A stretch of 64,000 nt of DNA from Axinella damicornis. Lineage: Eukaryota; Porifera; Demospongiae; Axinellida; Axinellidae. The translations under genes were made by a program, and so were the position numbers. The notes under the pieces are model-generated. The model saw only the letters and a list, made by a program, of their open reading frames with translations. It made no database searches and had not been told where the DNA came from. Positions 23,979 to 34,617 of this stretch are shown one piece after another (the stretch's first letter is position 1; each line of letters starts with the position of its first letter). The DNA lies in contig OZ007510.1 of the NCBI GenBank assembly GCA_963931865.1, positions 13,354,471 through 13,418,470 on the forward strand. The letters run 5' to 3'.

Positions 23979-24613
23979 CCGATTATAAGCGAAATTTAAT
24001 GGAATGCAATTACTCCCAAAGCGGATATAATTAATGTCACGTGATGTGTATTTTTATAAAGGCTTTTACTGTGTTTTATAAGCTTCAGAGAAGTCAAACA
24101 GAACTCTACAGAGTGAACAAGGGATAGAGAAAGGTTCTGTGCTGTAAATTTAAACTTGTGTATGTTCTTTAGAAGCGTTACAGTACCGTTTATACTGAAC
24201 GCTTACCGCTACTTGTGTCTCTGTGCCGTCTTTAGCTTTTCTCGTTGACAGCAAGGTGCAGCTCTAGAAGTGTCTCGACATTTATGAAGCCTAAGGTCCG
24301 CTGCACCTCCGTAGTTAGTGCTGAATTTCTACATCCAAGCGTTCAGAAGAAAACGTGGCCAATAACTCGGTTTCTCGATCGAGGCGATCGACGACCATCT
24401 TGGCTTCTGGCACTCATCACGCTCCGCCCGTTGATTGCCTCCGGACAAAACCACATAATTAGTAGGGGGAGGCCCCAACCTAACCACAGACCGGATACAA
24501 GAGCTGTGGCTATTTGGCCGTGGGCTTTGTAAAGCTAAAGCGTATTCATGACGCGTATATGCGTCTATCGCGCTTCGCGTAGTGCGCGCGCATGATGCAA
24601 TAATGCGTCTATC
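23979..24613. mobile_element. Unidentified 0.63-kb insertion in satB
   Basis: Unique sequence replacing satB between AAGTTAACCGATTATAAGCG and CTATCGCTTATAG. Holds a TATAAA at about 24055, an E-box CACGTG at about 24037, and a GC-rich right end with GCGTCTATCGC twice. A 95-codon frame at 24245-24532 has no recognisable domain. A solo LTR (TATA box, no coding) or a degraded TIR element are both possible; I found no clear terminal repeats or target duplication. Confidence 0.4.
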
Positions 24614-26425
24614 GCTTATAGTTAATTAATTCCTTAATCACTCAATTATAAGTTAATTGATTCCTTAATCACTCAATTATAAGTGAATTGATTCCTTTAC
24701 GACCATTATAAGTTAATTTATTTCTTAATGACTCCAATATAAGTTAATTGATTCCTTAATGACTCCATTGTAAGTTAATTGATTCCTTATTGACTCCATT
24801 ATAAGTTAATTGATTCCTTAAGGACTTCATTAATTGATTCCTTAATGACTCCATTACAAGTTAATTGATTTCTTAATCACCTAATTATCAGTTAATTGAT
24901 TCCTTAATCACTCAATCGTAAGTTAATTGATTCCTTAATCACTCAATTATAGTTAATTGATCCTTAATCGCTCAATTATAAGTTAATTGATTCCTTAATC
25001 ACTCAATTATAAGTTAATTGATTCCTTAATGACTCAATTATAAGTTAATTGATTCCTTAATGATTCAATAATAAATTAATTGATTCCATAAAAACTCCAT
25101 TATAAGTTAATTGATTCCTTAATGACTCCATTGTAAGTTAATTGATTCCTTAATGACTTCATTATAAGTTAATTGATTCCTTAATGACAGTATTATAAGT
25201 TAATTGATTCCTTAATGACTTCATTAAATGTTAATTGATTCCTTAATGACTCCATTACTAGTTAATTGATTCCTTAATCACTTAATTATAAGTGAATTGA
25301 TTCCTCAATCACTCAATTATAAGTTAATCACTCAATTATAAGTTAATTGAATCCTTAATGACTCAATTATAAGTTAATTGATTCCTTAATGACACAATAA
25401 TAAGTTAATTGATTCCTTAATGACTCAATTATAAGTTAATTGATACCTTAATGACTCCATTATAAGTTAATATATTCCTTAATAACCCATTATAATTTAA
25501 TTGATTCCTTGATGACTCAATTATAAGTTAATTGATTTCTTATAGTTAATTGATTCCTTAATTACTCAATTATAAGTTAATTGATTCCTTAATCACTCAA
25601 TTATAAGTGAATTGATTCGTTTTTGACTCCATTATAAGTTAATTTATTCCTTAATGACTCCAATATAAGTTAATTGATTCCTTAATGACTCCATTATAAG
25701 TTAATTGATTCCTTATTGACTCCATTATAAGTTAATTGATTCCTTAAGGACTTCATTAAATGTTAATTGATTCCTTAATGACTCCATTACAAATTAATTG
25801 ATTTCTTAATCACTTAATTATAAGTTAATTGATTCCTTAATCACTCAATCGTAAGTTAATTGATTCCTTAATCACTCAATTATAGTTAATTGATTCATTA
25901 ATCGCTCAATTATAAGTTAATTGATTCCTTAATCACTCAATTATAGGTCAATTGACTCCTTAATCACTCAATTATAAGTGAATTGATTCCTTTATGACTC
26001 CATTATAAGTTAATTTATTCCTTAATGACTCCAATATAAGTTAATTGATTCCTTAATGACTCCATTGTAAGTTAATTGATTCCTTATTGACTCCATTATA
26101 AGTTAATTGATACCTTAAGGACTTCATTAAATGTTAATTGATTCCTTAATGACTCCATTACAAGTTAATTGTTTTCTTAATCACCTAATTATAAGTTAAT
26201 AGATTCCTTAATCACTCAATCGTAAGTTAAATGATTCCTTAATCACTCAATTATAGTTAATTGATTCCTTAATCGCTCAATTATAAGTTAATTTATTCCT
26301 TAATCACACAATTAAAAGTTAATTGATTCCTTAATCACTCAATTATAAGTTAATTGATTCCTTAATCACTCAATTATAAGTTAATTGAACTCTTAATGAC
26401 TCAATTATAAGTTATTTGATTCCTT

Positions 26426-26483
26426 AAGGGTTTAGGGTTTAGAGTTAGGGTTAGCGTTAGGGTTAGGGTTAGGTTAGGGTTAG
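26426..26483 (+). repeat. Interstitial telomeric sequence (TTAGGG-like)
   Basis: About 58 bp of degenerate TTAGGG repeats within satB: GGGTTTAGGG, GTTAGGGTTAGCG, TTAGGGTTAGGGTTAGG. The G-rich strand is on the plus strand, opposite in orientation to the terminal telomere. It could be a healed break or a captured telomere fragment. Confidence 0.9.
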
Positions 26484-27608
26484 TTAATTGATTCCTCAAT
26501 GACTCCGTTAAATTTTAATTGATTCCTTAATGACTCCAGTACAAGTTAATTGATTCCTTAATCACTCAATTATAAGTGAATTGATTCCTTAATGACTTCA
26601 TTATAAGTTAATTGATTCCTTAATGACTCCATTATAAGTTAATTGATTCCTTAATGACTCGAGTATAAGTTAATTGAATCCTTACTGACTCCATTATAAG
26701 TCAATTCATTCCTAAATCACTCAATTATAAGTTAATTGATTCCTTAATGACTCCATTAATTGTTAATTGATTCCTTAATGACTCCATTATAAGTCAAGTG
26801 CTTCCTTAATGACTCCATCACAAGTTAATTGATTCCTTAATGACTCATTATAAGTTCATTGAGTCCTTAATCACTCAATTATAAGTTAATCGATTCCTTA
26901 ATCACTCAATTGTAAGTTAATTGAATCCTTAATGACTCAATTATAAGTTAATTGATTCCTTAATGACTCAATAATAAATTAATTGATTCCTTAATAACTC
27001 CATTATAAGTTAATTGATTCCTTAATGACTCCATTGTAAGTTAATTGATTCCTTAATGACTCCATTATAAGTTAATTGATTCCTTAATGACTCTATTATA
27101 AGTTAATTGATTCCTTAATGACTCCATTAAATGTTAATTGATTCCTTAATGAATCCATTACTAGTTAATTGATTCCTTAATCACTTAATCATAAGTTAAT
27201 TGATTCCTCAATCACTCAATTATAAGTTAATCACTCAATTATAAGTTAGTTGAATCCTTAATGACTCAAATACAAGTTCATTGATTCCTTAATGACTCAA
27301 TAATAAGTTAATTGATTCCTTAATGACTCAATTATAAGTTAATTGATTCCTTAATGACTCCATTATAAGTTAATATATTCCTTAATGACCCCATTATAAT
27401 TTAGTTGATTCCTTGATGACTCAATTATAAGTTAATTGATTCCTTATAGTTAATTAATTCCTTAATCACTCAATTATAAGTTAATTGATTCCTTAATCAC
27501 TCAATTATAAGTGAATTGATTCCTTTATGACTCCATTATAAGTTAATTTATTCCTTAATGACTCCAATATAAGTTAATTGATTCCTTAATGACTCCATTG
27601 TAAGTTAA

Positions 27609-27752
27609 CTCATTACCTACCACTGCACACAGCTTAAAGAAGCAGAAGAACATGTACAAAGTATTAACGCCTAATATTAAACCCCCTATATAAATTCCTA
27701 TGGGCTTATGGGTATCCTTCGGGCTCATTTGGCTGCTACGGGGTGCAATGGG
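27609..27752. mobile_element. TTAA-flanked 144-bp insertion
   Basis: Unique DNA bounded by TTAA at 27605-27608 and 27753-27756, with short imperfect inverted ends (CTCATT / AATGGG). The termini resemble the CYCTTT ends of the larger TTAA elements. Probably a deleted TTAA element; the very short terminal match keeps this tentative. Confidence 0.5.
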
Positions 27753-28952
27753 TTAATTGATTCCTAATTGACTCCATTATAAGTTAATTGATTCCTTAAG
27801 GACTTCATTAAATGTTAATTGATTCGTTAATTGATTCCTTAATCACTCAATTATAGTTAATTGATTCTTAATGACTCAATAATAAGTTAATTGATTCGTT
27901 AATGACTCCATTATAAGTTAATTGATTCCTTAATGACTCCATTATAAGTTAATTGATTCCTTAAACACTCAATTATAAGTTAATTGATTCCTTAATCACT
28001 CAATTATAGTTAATTGAATCCTTAACCACTCAATTATAAGTTAATCGATTCCTTAATCACTCAATTATAAGTTATTTGATTCCTTAATCACTCAATTATA
28101 AGTTAATTGATTCCTTGATCACTAAATTATAAGTTAATTGAATCCTTAATGACTCCATTATAAGTTAATTGATTCCTTAATGACTCTATTATAAGTTAAT
28201 TGATTCCTTAATCACTCAATTATATGTTAATTGATTTCTTAATCACTCAATTATTAGTGAATTGATTCCTTAATGGCTCCATTATAAGTTAATTGATTTC
28301 TTAATGACTCCATTATAAGTTAATTGATTCCCTAATCACTCAATTATAAGTTAATTGGTTTCTTAACCACTCAATTATGAGTGAATTGATTCCTTAATGG
28401 CTCCATTATAAGTTAATTGATTCCTTAATGACTCCATTATAAGTTAATTGACTCCTTAATCACTCAATTATAAGTTAACTGATTCCCTAATCACTCAATT
28501 ATAAGTTAATTGATTCCTTAATGACTCCATTAAATGTTAATTGATTCCTTAATGACTCCATTACAAGTTAATTGACTCCTTGATCACATAATTGTAAGTT
28601 AATTGATTCCTTAATCACTCAATTATAGTTAATTGATTCCTTAATCACTCAATTGTAAGTTAATTGCTTCCTTAAGACTCCATTATAAGTTAATTGATTC
28701 CTGAATGACTCCATTATAAGTTAATTGATTCTTTAATCACTCAATTATAAGTTAATTGATTCCTTAATGACTCCATAATGAGTTAATTGATTCCTTAATG
28801 ACTCCATTATAAGTTAATTGATTCCTTAATGACTCCATTATAAGTTAATTGATTCCTTAAAACTCCATTATAAATTTATTGATTCCTTAATGACTCCATT
28901 ATAAGTTAATTGATTTCTTAATGACTCCATTAAATGTTAATAGATATTTTAA

Positions 28953-29544
28953 CCCTTTAGGGCCCATAGCGCCAAAAGGCGCATAATTAGCGTCCTTTCA
29001 CACTATGGCTTCTCACTTCGCGGGACGGACAGCCTTCGACTAGCACTGCTCCTGGAGTCTTGTCAGTAGTCCCCCTCTGTATAACTACAGAATTAAGGGC
29101 GCCAAGCGTCTGGGTTGGCAGCTGTTACAGGCAAAAACAAGGCCGCCATTGTAAGTTGATCGAACGGTAAGCTAAAAAGGCTTATCTCGCCGTCAGTATA
29201 TGCTTAATTGCAATAACGCTCCTGCTTTGACTTACTGTTGGTCTGCCCTCTCCAGCAATAAAGTAAGTAGCGATGGTCCTCCGCGTGCGGCAAGACAACA
29301 GTCGAGTTTTAGCAGCTGGTCGAACGGCGCGATAACCAGACAGCTAGCTTAGTTATCGGCTCCACCCAGTGCCTCCGCCCCTTCCTGCCTTGGTCAACGG
29401 TGAGTGTAATCATTGCTGTTAACAGCCAGGGGCACCCTCCCGAGTTTTGTTGGACGCTGCGTGCCCTGGGCAACGCTCAACGCTGCATGCAGATGCCATT
29501 TTATGCTGTGGGGGAGATTTCAATATATTTTGGACCCTAAAGAG
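28953..29544. mobile_element. TTAA-flanked TIR element (family 2, copy A), 592 bp
   Basis: Flanked by TTAA (28949-28952, 29545-29548); left end CCCTTTAGGGCCCATAGCGC, right end CTAAAGAG, with hairpin GCGCC-AAAA-GGCGC just inside the left end. It is the inverted counterpart of the copies at 32751-33358 and 33980-34572, sharing long internal stretches such as CTCGAGT-free CGAGTTTTAGCAGCTGGTC. No transposase. Confidence 0.9.
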
Positions 29545-30939
29545 TTAATGATTCCATTACAAGTTAATTGATTCCTTAATCACTTAATTATAAGCATATG
29601 GAGAAATCCAGGGACATTCACACCAAGTCACAACTTTTTAGGTCTCAGGGCCATTAAGGGCTGGGACCAGCAGTTCGGATGCTATATTTGGGCCGAGTTC
29701 AGATCAACATTTCAAGGAGTGAAAATGTATTTGAAACTTTTCATCACTATTGTTTGTAGCTCCACCCTTTATGTTTACAGTGACGTCACTTTAAGCCCCG
29801 CCCACCCAATTAGTTGGCTGCACCAGCCCCGCCTTCTACCTATACTAATTCACTAAACGCGTCATGCTGAATTCTAGCGAGCAAAATCACCGGATTGTTC
29901 CTGGACCAATATGAACTTTATCATCAGCTCCACCTTTTGGCTGTTGGGAATAGTCGATATCTCCTTCCAAGGGGCTGCTACTGGCAAATGTGCCACACCC
30001 ACTACCCATTTTATCCTCCAGTTTGCTACTTCAGCGGCAACATACGAACTTTTCCCAACGGCAAAATCCAAGACAATCGTACATGTTTTCCTTTGAACTC
30101 AACAGTAGCTTCCAACATCGTTCGGGCGAATTCCGCATGCTTTACTTCCGTGAAAGAGCCACTGTATGCGGCCATGATGAGCTATTAAGTACCTAGCACG
30201 TGCGACTATACGAGATACATGTGACTGTCACGCGCGTGAAAGTTTTCTGTACAACCGCACGAAACCGATAAGTGCTTGGAACGATTCTTGGAAGACTCCC
30301 GGTGTGAGATCTGTAGTGATGAAGCGCATGCAGTCCTCAACAAGCTCCCTTTTGCAAAGTAAGAATTTTAGCGTGTGACAGATCGCCTGACTTGCGGTTT
30401 ATATAATTTTGCCCACTTCCTCGTCGCTATAGTGAAATCGTTTACCGCAATCGCGTTCGTATGGTATCGGGAAGCGCGCGCACAACTGCTGGTCCCAGTC
30501 CTTACAAGGCCTGAGGTGTTGATAATGCAGAATTTGGCTACAATTCTACCATTTTTTGTGTGTTTCTTTGGATTACTTCCAAACTATTTGAGATATGAAA
30601 AAGCTGAAGTCTGCATCTATTACCTCTATCTCTGTAGATCCTTCTGATGTCAGACACAAGCCTGTACGGGAAATTCTACCACCGTCATTTTGGGGGAAGA
30701 TTGTGCAGTGTCCAGTACTAGTGCAATAGATAATGTATGGGGAGCCCCTGCCACTATGCGTTTTGATGAACATTTCTAAATATACGTACGCAATATCAAA
30801 AACCTGAACCCAGATTCTGAAAGCTTAGTGTGTGAAGATTCCGAAAAGCTATAGTTGTCAATACTTATTTTGAAGTTTACCACCGTCATTTTGAGGTAGA
30901 AAGTTGGTTGTTTTGATACAGAGAATATAGCTGCTGCTG

Positions 30940-31131
30940 ATGGCCAAGCTTGGTTGTTTTGCAGTAGTGCTAGCTTTGTTGGCGTTGATTCCAGCGAGCT
31001 CATCCGGTCCTGGAGACGAGGCAACACGTTCTTCAAAGTTACTTGTGAATGGAGTCGTGGGTCTTATGACTGAGAGGGACATAACCGTCTCACTTACAGT
31101 GGGGATAGATAAGACCACATGCATGGTCTAG
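30940..31131 (+). CDS. Hypothetical 63-residue signal-peptide-like ORF
   Basis: ATG 30940 to TAG 31129-31131. The N-terminus (MAKLGCFAVVLALLALIPAS) has a charged start, a hydrophobic core and small residues at a plausible cleavage site, as in a secretory signal. The remaining 40 residues are unremarkable with a single Cys. It may be a first exon or chance; no splice partner was found. Not recognised. Confidence 0.25.
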   Translation: MAKLGCFAVVLALLALIPASSSGPGDEATRSSKLLVNGVVGLMTERDITVSLTVGIDKTTCMV

Positions 31132-31299
31132 TATACTAGTACCCTCTAGCTAGCTCTATAATTATGTTACATGCATTGTATTTTGTGTTGTTTGTAAACA
31201 TGCTACTACATCGAATCTGATAATCATAACAAGTTGTTTGTAAACATGCTAATACATGGAATCTGAAACGTTCATAATAATCTTCAACATGCGCATTGT

Positions 31300-31965
31300 T
31301 TAATACATAATTCTACCTAACTGCCTCGGAACACCATCCATGCGTACAAAACGGAAAACTAAGACATTGCCACCAGGCACGTTGATAGCAGACCCTTCCT
31401 TGTCATAGTCCTTCAGGGATTGACACTTGTGGAGGTGATACTGTATAGTATCTACGTTGACGTAGCAGAAATCCTGGTTCTCCGAAAGAATGTGGATGTG
31501 CCATCTGTCACCCAATAGTGGCTTTAGGTCAGCATAACTATGCACTGTGTATACATCATGTCTATTTCGTCTGTGGAGAACTCGGCCACACTGCTTTAAG
31601 CCCCCTTCAAATAGCAGGCGATCAAATGGGAACTCTATTCTGACTTATGGTTCTCTCCTATTTCCAGAATTGAGAGAGAGTTTGATTTGGTAGGCTAGCT
31701 CTTGATGGGGATTGTATGGCTGATAGTCTTCTAATTGCTGCCCATCACTCCCGATGCTCACCAATTCACTGGGGTCCCGCCATTCATTGTGTCGATCGGA
31801 ATAGCCAATGTAGTGTATCTTGACACTATCCTCTTGCCTTTCGCTGATTTCAATAGGGTAAAGTTGAGTCGAGTCAGCCTTCTTTTGTCGGGTAGCGCGT
31901 GGAATCTTCGGCTCGGCTAGTCTTCTGTACTCCTTGCAAGGTCGGTTACGGAGGTTGTAAGCCAT
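31300..31965 (-). pseudogene. Chromo-barrel/Tudor-knot-like protein remnant, one in-frame stop
   Basis: Minus-strand frame from ATG 31965 to a stop near 31300, broken only by TAA at 31647-31645. Before the stop (106 codons) are AYNLRNRPCKEYRRLAEPKI and then KIHYIGYSDRHNEWRDPSEL, the pattern of chromo-barrel/Tudor-knot domains (aromatic residues plus HNEWR). After the stop the frame continues with VRIEFPFDRLLFEGG, then CGRVLHRRNRHDVYTV and DRWHIHILSENQDFCYVN. Because the frame persists for 115 codons beyond the stop, a single nonsense change in a roughly 220-residue protein is the simplest reading. Such proteins can read histone or other peptide marks, but the target here is unknown. It lies inside the 2.6-kb insertion. 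Confidence 0.55.
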
Positions 31966-32750
31966 TGCTTTCGTCTTCTTGATCCAATGCGCAGTTTGTG
32001 CTCTTCGTTCGAATCATTGTCTTTTATTGCAGGTCTGTATCAATCGCTGTCAAGTCGCTGCATGGGACGATTGGCCAAGAAATGAAATGACGTAACAATC
32101 ATTTCCAACATTCAAAAGTATACGGAAGTATACAACTATGGCAATAATTAGCACGCTAATTAGCACTCGGACGTAGAAGGTCCGATCTAGGCCAATATTT
32201 CTCCATACGTTAATTGATTCCTTAATCACACAATTGTAAGTTAATTGATTCCTTAATCACTCAATTATAGTTAATTGATTCCTTAATCACTCAATTATAA
32301 GTTAATCGATTCCTTAATCACTCAATTATAAGTTAATTGATTCCTTAATCACTGAATTATAAGTTAATTGATTAATTAATCCCTCAATTATGAGTTGATT
32401 GAATCCTTAATGACTCCATTAAATGTTAATTGATTCCTTAATGACTCCATTACAAGTTAATTGATTCCTTAATCACATAATTATAAGTTAATTGATTCCT
32501 TAAACACTCAATTATAGTTAATTGAATCCTTAATCACTCAATTATAAGTTAATTGATTCCTTAATCACTCAATTATAAGTAAATTAATTCCTTAATCACT
32601 CAATTATAAGTTAATTGATTACTTAATGACTCCATTATAAGTTAATTGATTCCTTAATGACTCCATTGTAAGTTAATTGATTCCTTAATCACTCCATTAT
32701 AAGTTAATTGATTCCTTAATGACTCCATTATAAGTTAATTGATTCCTTAA

Positions 32751-33358
32751 CTCTTTAGGGCCCAAATTTATTGAAATCTCCCCCCAGAGCATAAATTGGC
32801 ATTTACACACAGCGTTTAGCGTTGCCTAGGGCGCGCAGTGTCCAGCAAAACTCGGGGGAGTGCCCCTGGCTGTTAGCAGTAATGATTACACTTACCGTTC
32901 ACCAAGGCAGGAAGGGGCGGAGGCACTGGGTGGGGCCTGTAACTTAGCTAGCTAGCTGTCTAGTTCTCGCGCCGTTCGACCAGCTGCTAAAACTCGACTG
33001 TTGTCTTGCCATACGCAGAGGTCCATCGCTACTTACTTTATTGCTGGAGAGGGGAGACCAACAGTAAGTCGAAACAGGAGCGTTATTGCAAGTAAGCGTA
33101 TACTGACGGCGAGATAAGGCTTTTTAGCTTTACCGTTCGATCGACTTACAATGGCGGACTTGTTTCTACCCATAACAGCTGCCAGCTGAGACACTTGGCG
33201 CCCTTGATTCTGTTGTTATACAGAGGGAGATTACCAACAAGTCTCCAGGAGTAGTGCTGGTCCAAGCCCGTCCATCGCTAGAAAGTGAGAAGCCATAGTA
33301 CATCGTTCTGTAATACGCGTGACTTTTGGCGGATATATCCGCTATGGGCCCTAAAGAG
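32751..33358. mobile_element. TTAA-flanked TIR element (family 2, copy B), 608 bp
   Basis: TTAA at 32747-32750 and 33359-33362; ends CTCTTTAGGGCCC and GGGCCCTAAAGAG. Same family and orientation as 33980-34572, inverse of 28953-29544. Somewhat more diverged than the other two (for example near 33240-33310). Non-coding. Confidence 0.9.
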
Positions 33359-33979
33359 TTAATGACTCCATTAAATGTTAATTGATTCCTTAATGACTCC
33401 ATTACAAGTTAATTGATTCCTTAATCACTTAATTATAAGTTAATTGATTCCTTAATCACTCAATTATAAGTTAATTGATTCCTTGATCACTCAATTATAG
33501 TTAATTGATTCCTTAATCACTCAATTATAAGTTAATTGATTCCTTAATCACTCAATTATAAGTTAATTGATTCCTTAATAACTCAATTATAAGTTAATTG
33601 ATTTCTTAATCACTCAATCATAAGTTAATTGATTCCTTAATCACTCAATTATAAGTGAATTGATTCCTTAATGACTCCATTATAAGTTAATTGATTCCTT
33701 AATGTCTTTATTACAAGTTAATTGATTCCTTTATGACTCCATTATAAGTTAATTGATTCCTTAATGACTCCATTATAAGTTAATTGATTCCTTAATGACT
33801 CCATTATAAGTTAATTGATTCCTTAATGACTCGAGTACAAGTTAAATGAATCCTTACTGACTCCTATACAAGTTTATTGATTCCTCAATTACTCAATTAT
33901 AATTAATTGATTCCTTAATGACTCCATTGTAATTAATTGATTCCTTAATGACTCCATTATAAGTCAATTGCTTCCTTAA

Positions 33980-34572
33980 CTCTTTAGGGTCCAAAATATA
34001 TTGAAATCTCCCCCACAGCATAAAATGGCATCTGCAAGCAGCGTTGAGCATTGCGCAGGGCGCGCAGCGTCCAACAAAACTCGGGAGGGTGCCCCTGGCT
34101 GTTAACAGCAATGATTACACTCACCGTTGACCAAGGCAGGAAGGGGCGGAGGCACTGGGTGGAGCCGATAACTGAGCTAGCTGTCTGGTTATCGCGCCGT
34201 TCGACCAGCTGCTAAAACTCGACTGTTGTCTTGCCGTACGCAGAGGACCATCGCTACTTACTTTATTGCTGGAGAGGGCAGACCAACAGTAAGTCGTAGC
34301 AGGAGCGTTATTGCAAGTAAGCGTATACTGACGGCGAGATAAGGCTTTTTAGCTTACCGTTCGATCAACTTACAATGGCGGCCTTGTTTCTGCCTGTAAC
34401 AGCTGCCAGCCCAGACGCTTGGCGCCCTTAATTCTGTAGTTATACAGAGGGGGACTACTGACAAGACTCCAGGAGCAGTGCTAGTCGAAGGCTGTCCGTC
34501 ACCGCGAAGTGAGAAGCCATAGTGTGAAAGGACGCTAATTATGCGCGTTTTGGCGCTATGGGCCCTAAAGGG
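33980..34572. mobile_element. TTAA-flanked TIR element (family 2, copy C), 593 bp
   Basis: TTAA at 33976-33979 and 34573-34576; ends CTCTTTAGGG and CCCTAAAGGG, with the GCGC...GCGCT subterminal hairpin near the right end. Nearly the reverse complement of 28953-29544. Non-coding, piggyBac-style target site. Confidence 0.9.
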
Positions 34573-34617
34573 TTAAAGACTCCATTACAAGTTAATTGAT
34601 TCCTTAATGACTTATTA

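Larger units (their letters stand above)
29595..32209. mobile_element. 2.6-kb insertion with short TIRs and a chromo-like gene remnant
   Basis: Splits satB cleanly (AATTATAAG / TTAATTG). Ends are inverted: CATATGGAGAAAT at 29595 and ATTTCTCCATACG at 32197. No target duplication is evident. It contains a minus-strand chromo-barrel-like pseudogene (31300-31965), a short signal-peptide-like frame (30940-31131), and paired direct repeats (GTTGTTTGTAAACATGCTA at about 31190 and 31234; CACCGTCATTTTG at about 30680 and 30885). No transposase motif recognised; likely a non-autonomous or decayed element. Confidence 0.6.
23143..34614. repeat. satB: 31-bp satellite, reverse block
   Basis: The same 31-bp satellite on the opposite strand (TTATAAGTTAATTGATTCC, then TTAATGACTCAA), switching from the forward block at about 23142-23145. 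Many units read TTAATCACTC rather than TTAATGACTC, a subtype I did not notice in the forward block. Inserts: about 23979-24613, 26426-26483, 27609-27752, 28953-29544, 29595-32209, 32751-33358 and 33980-34572. Confidence 0.95.
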
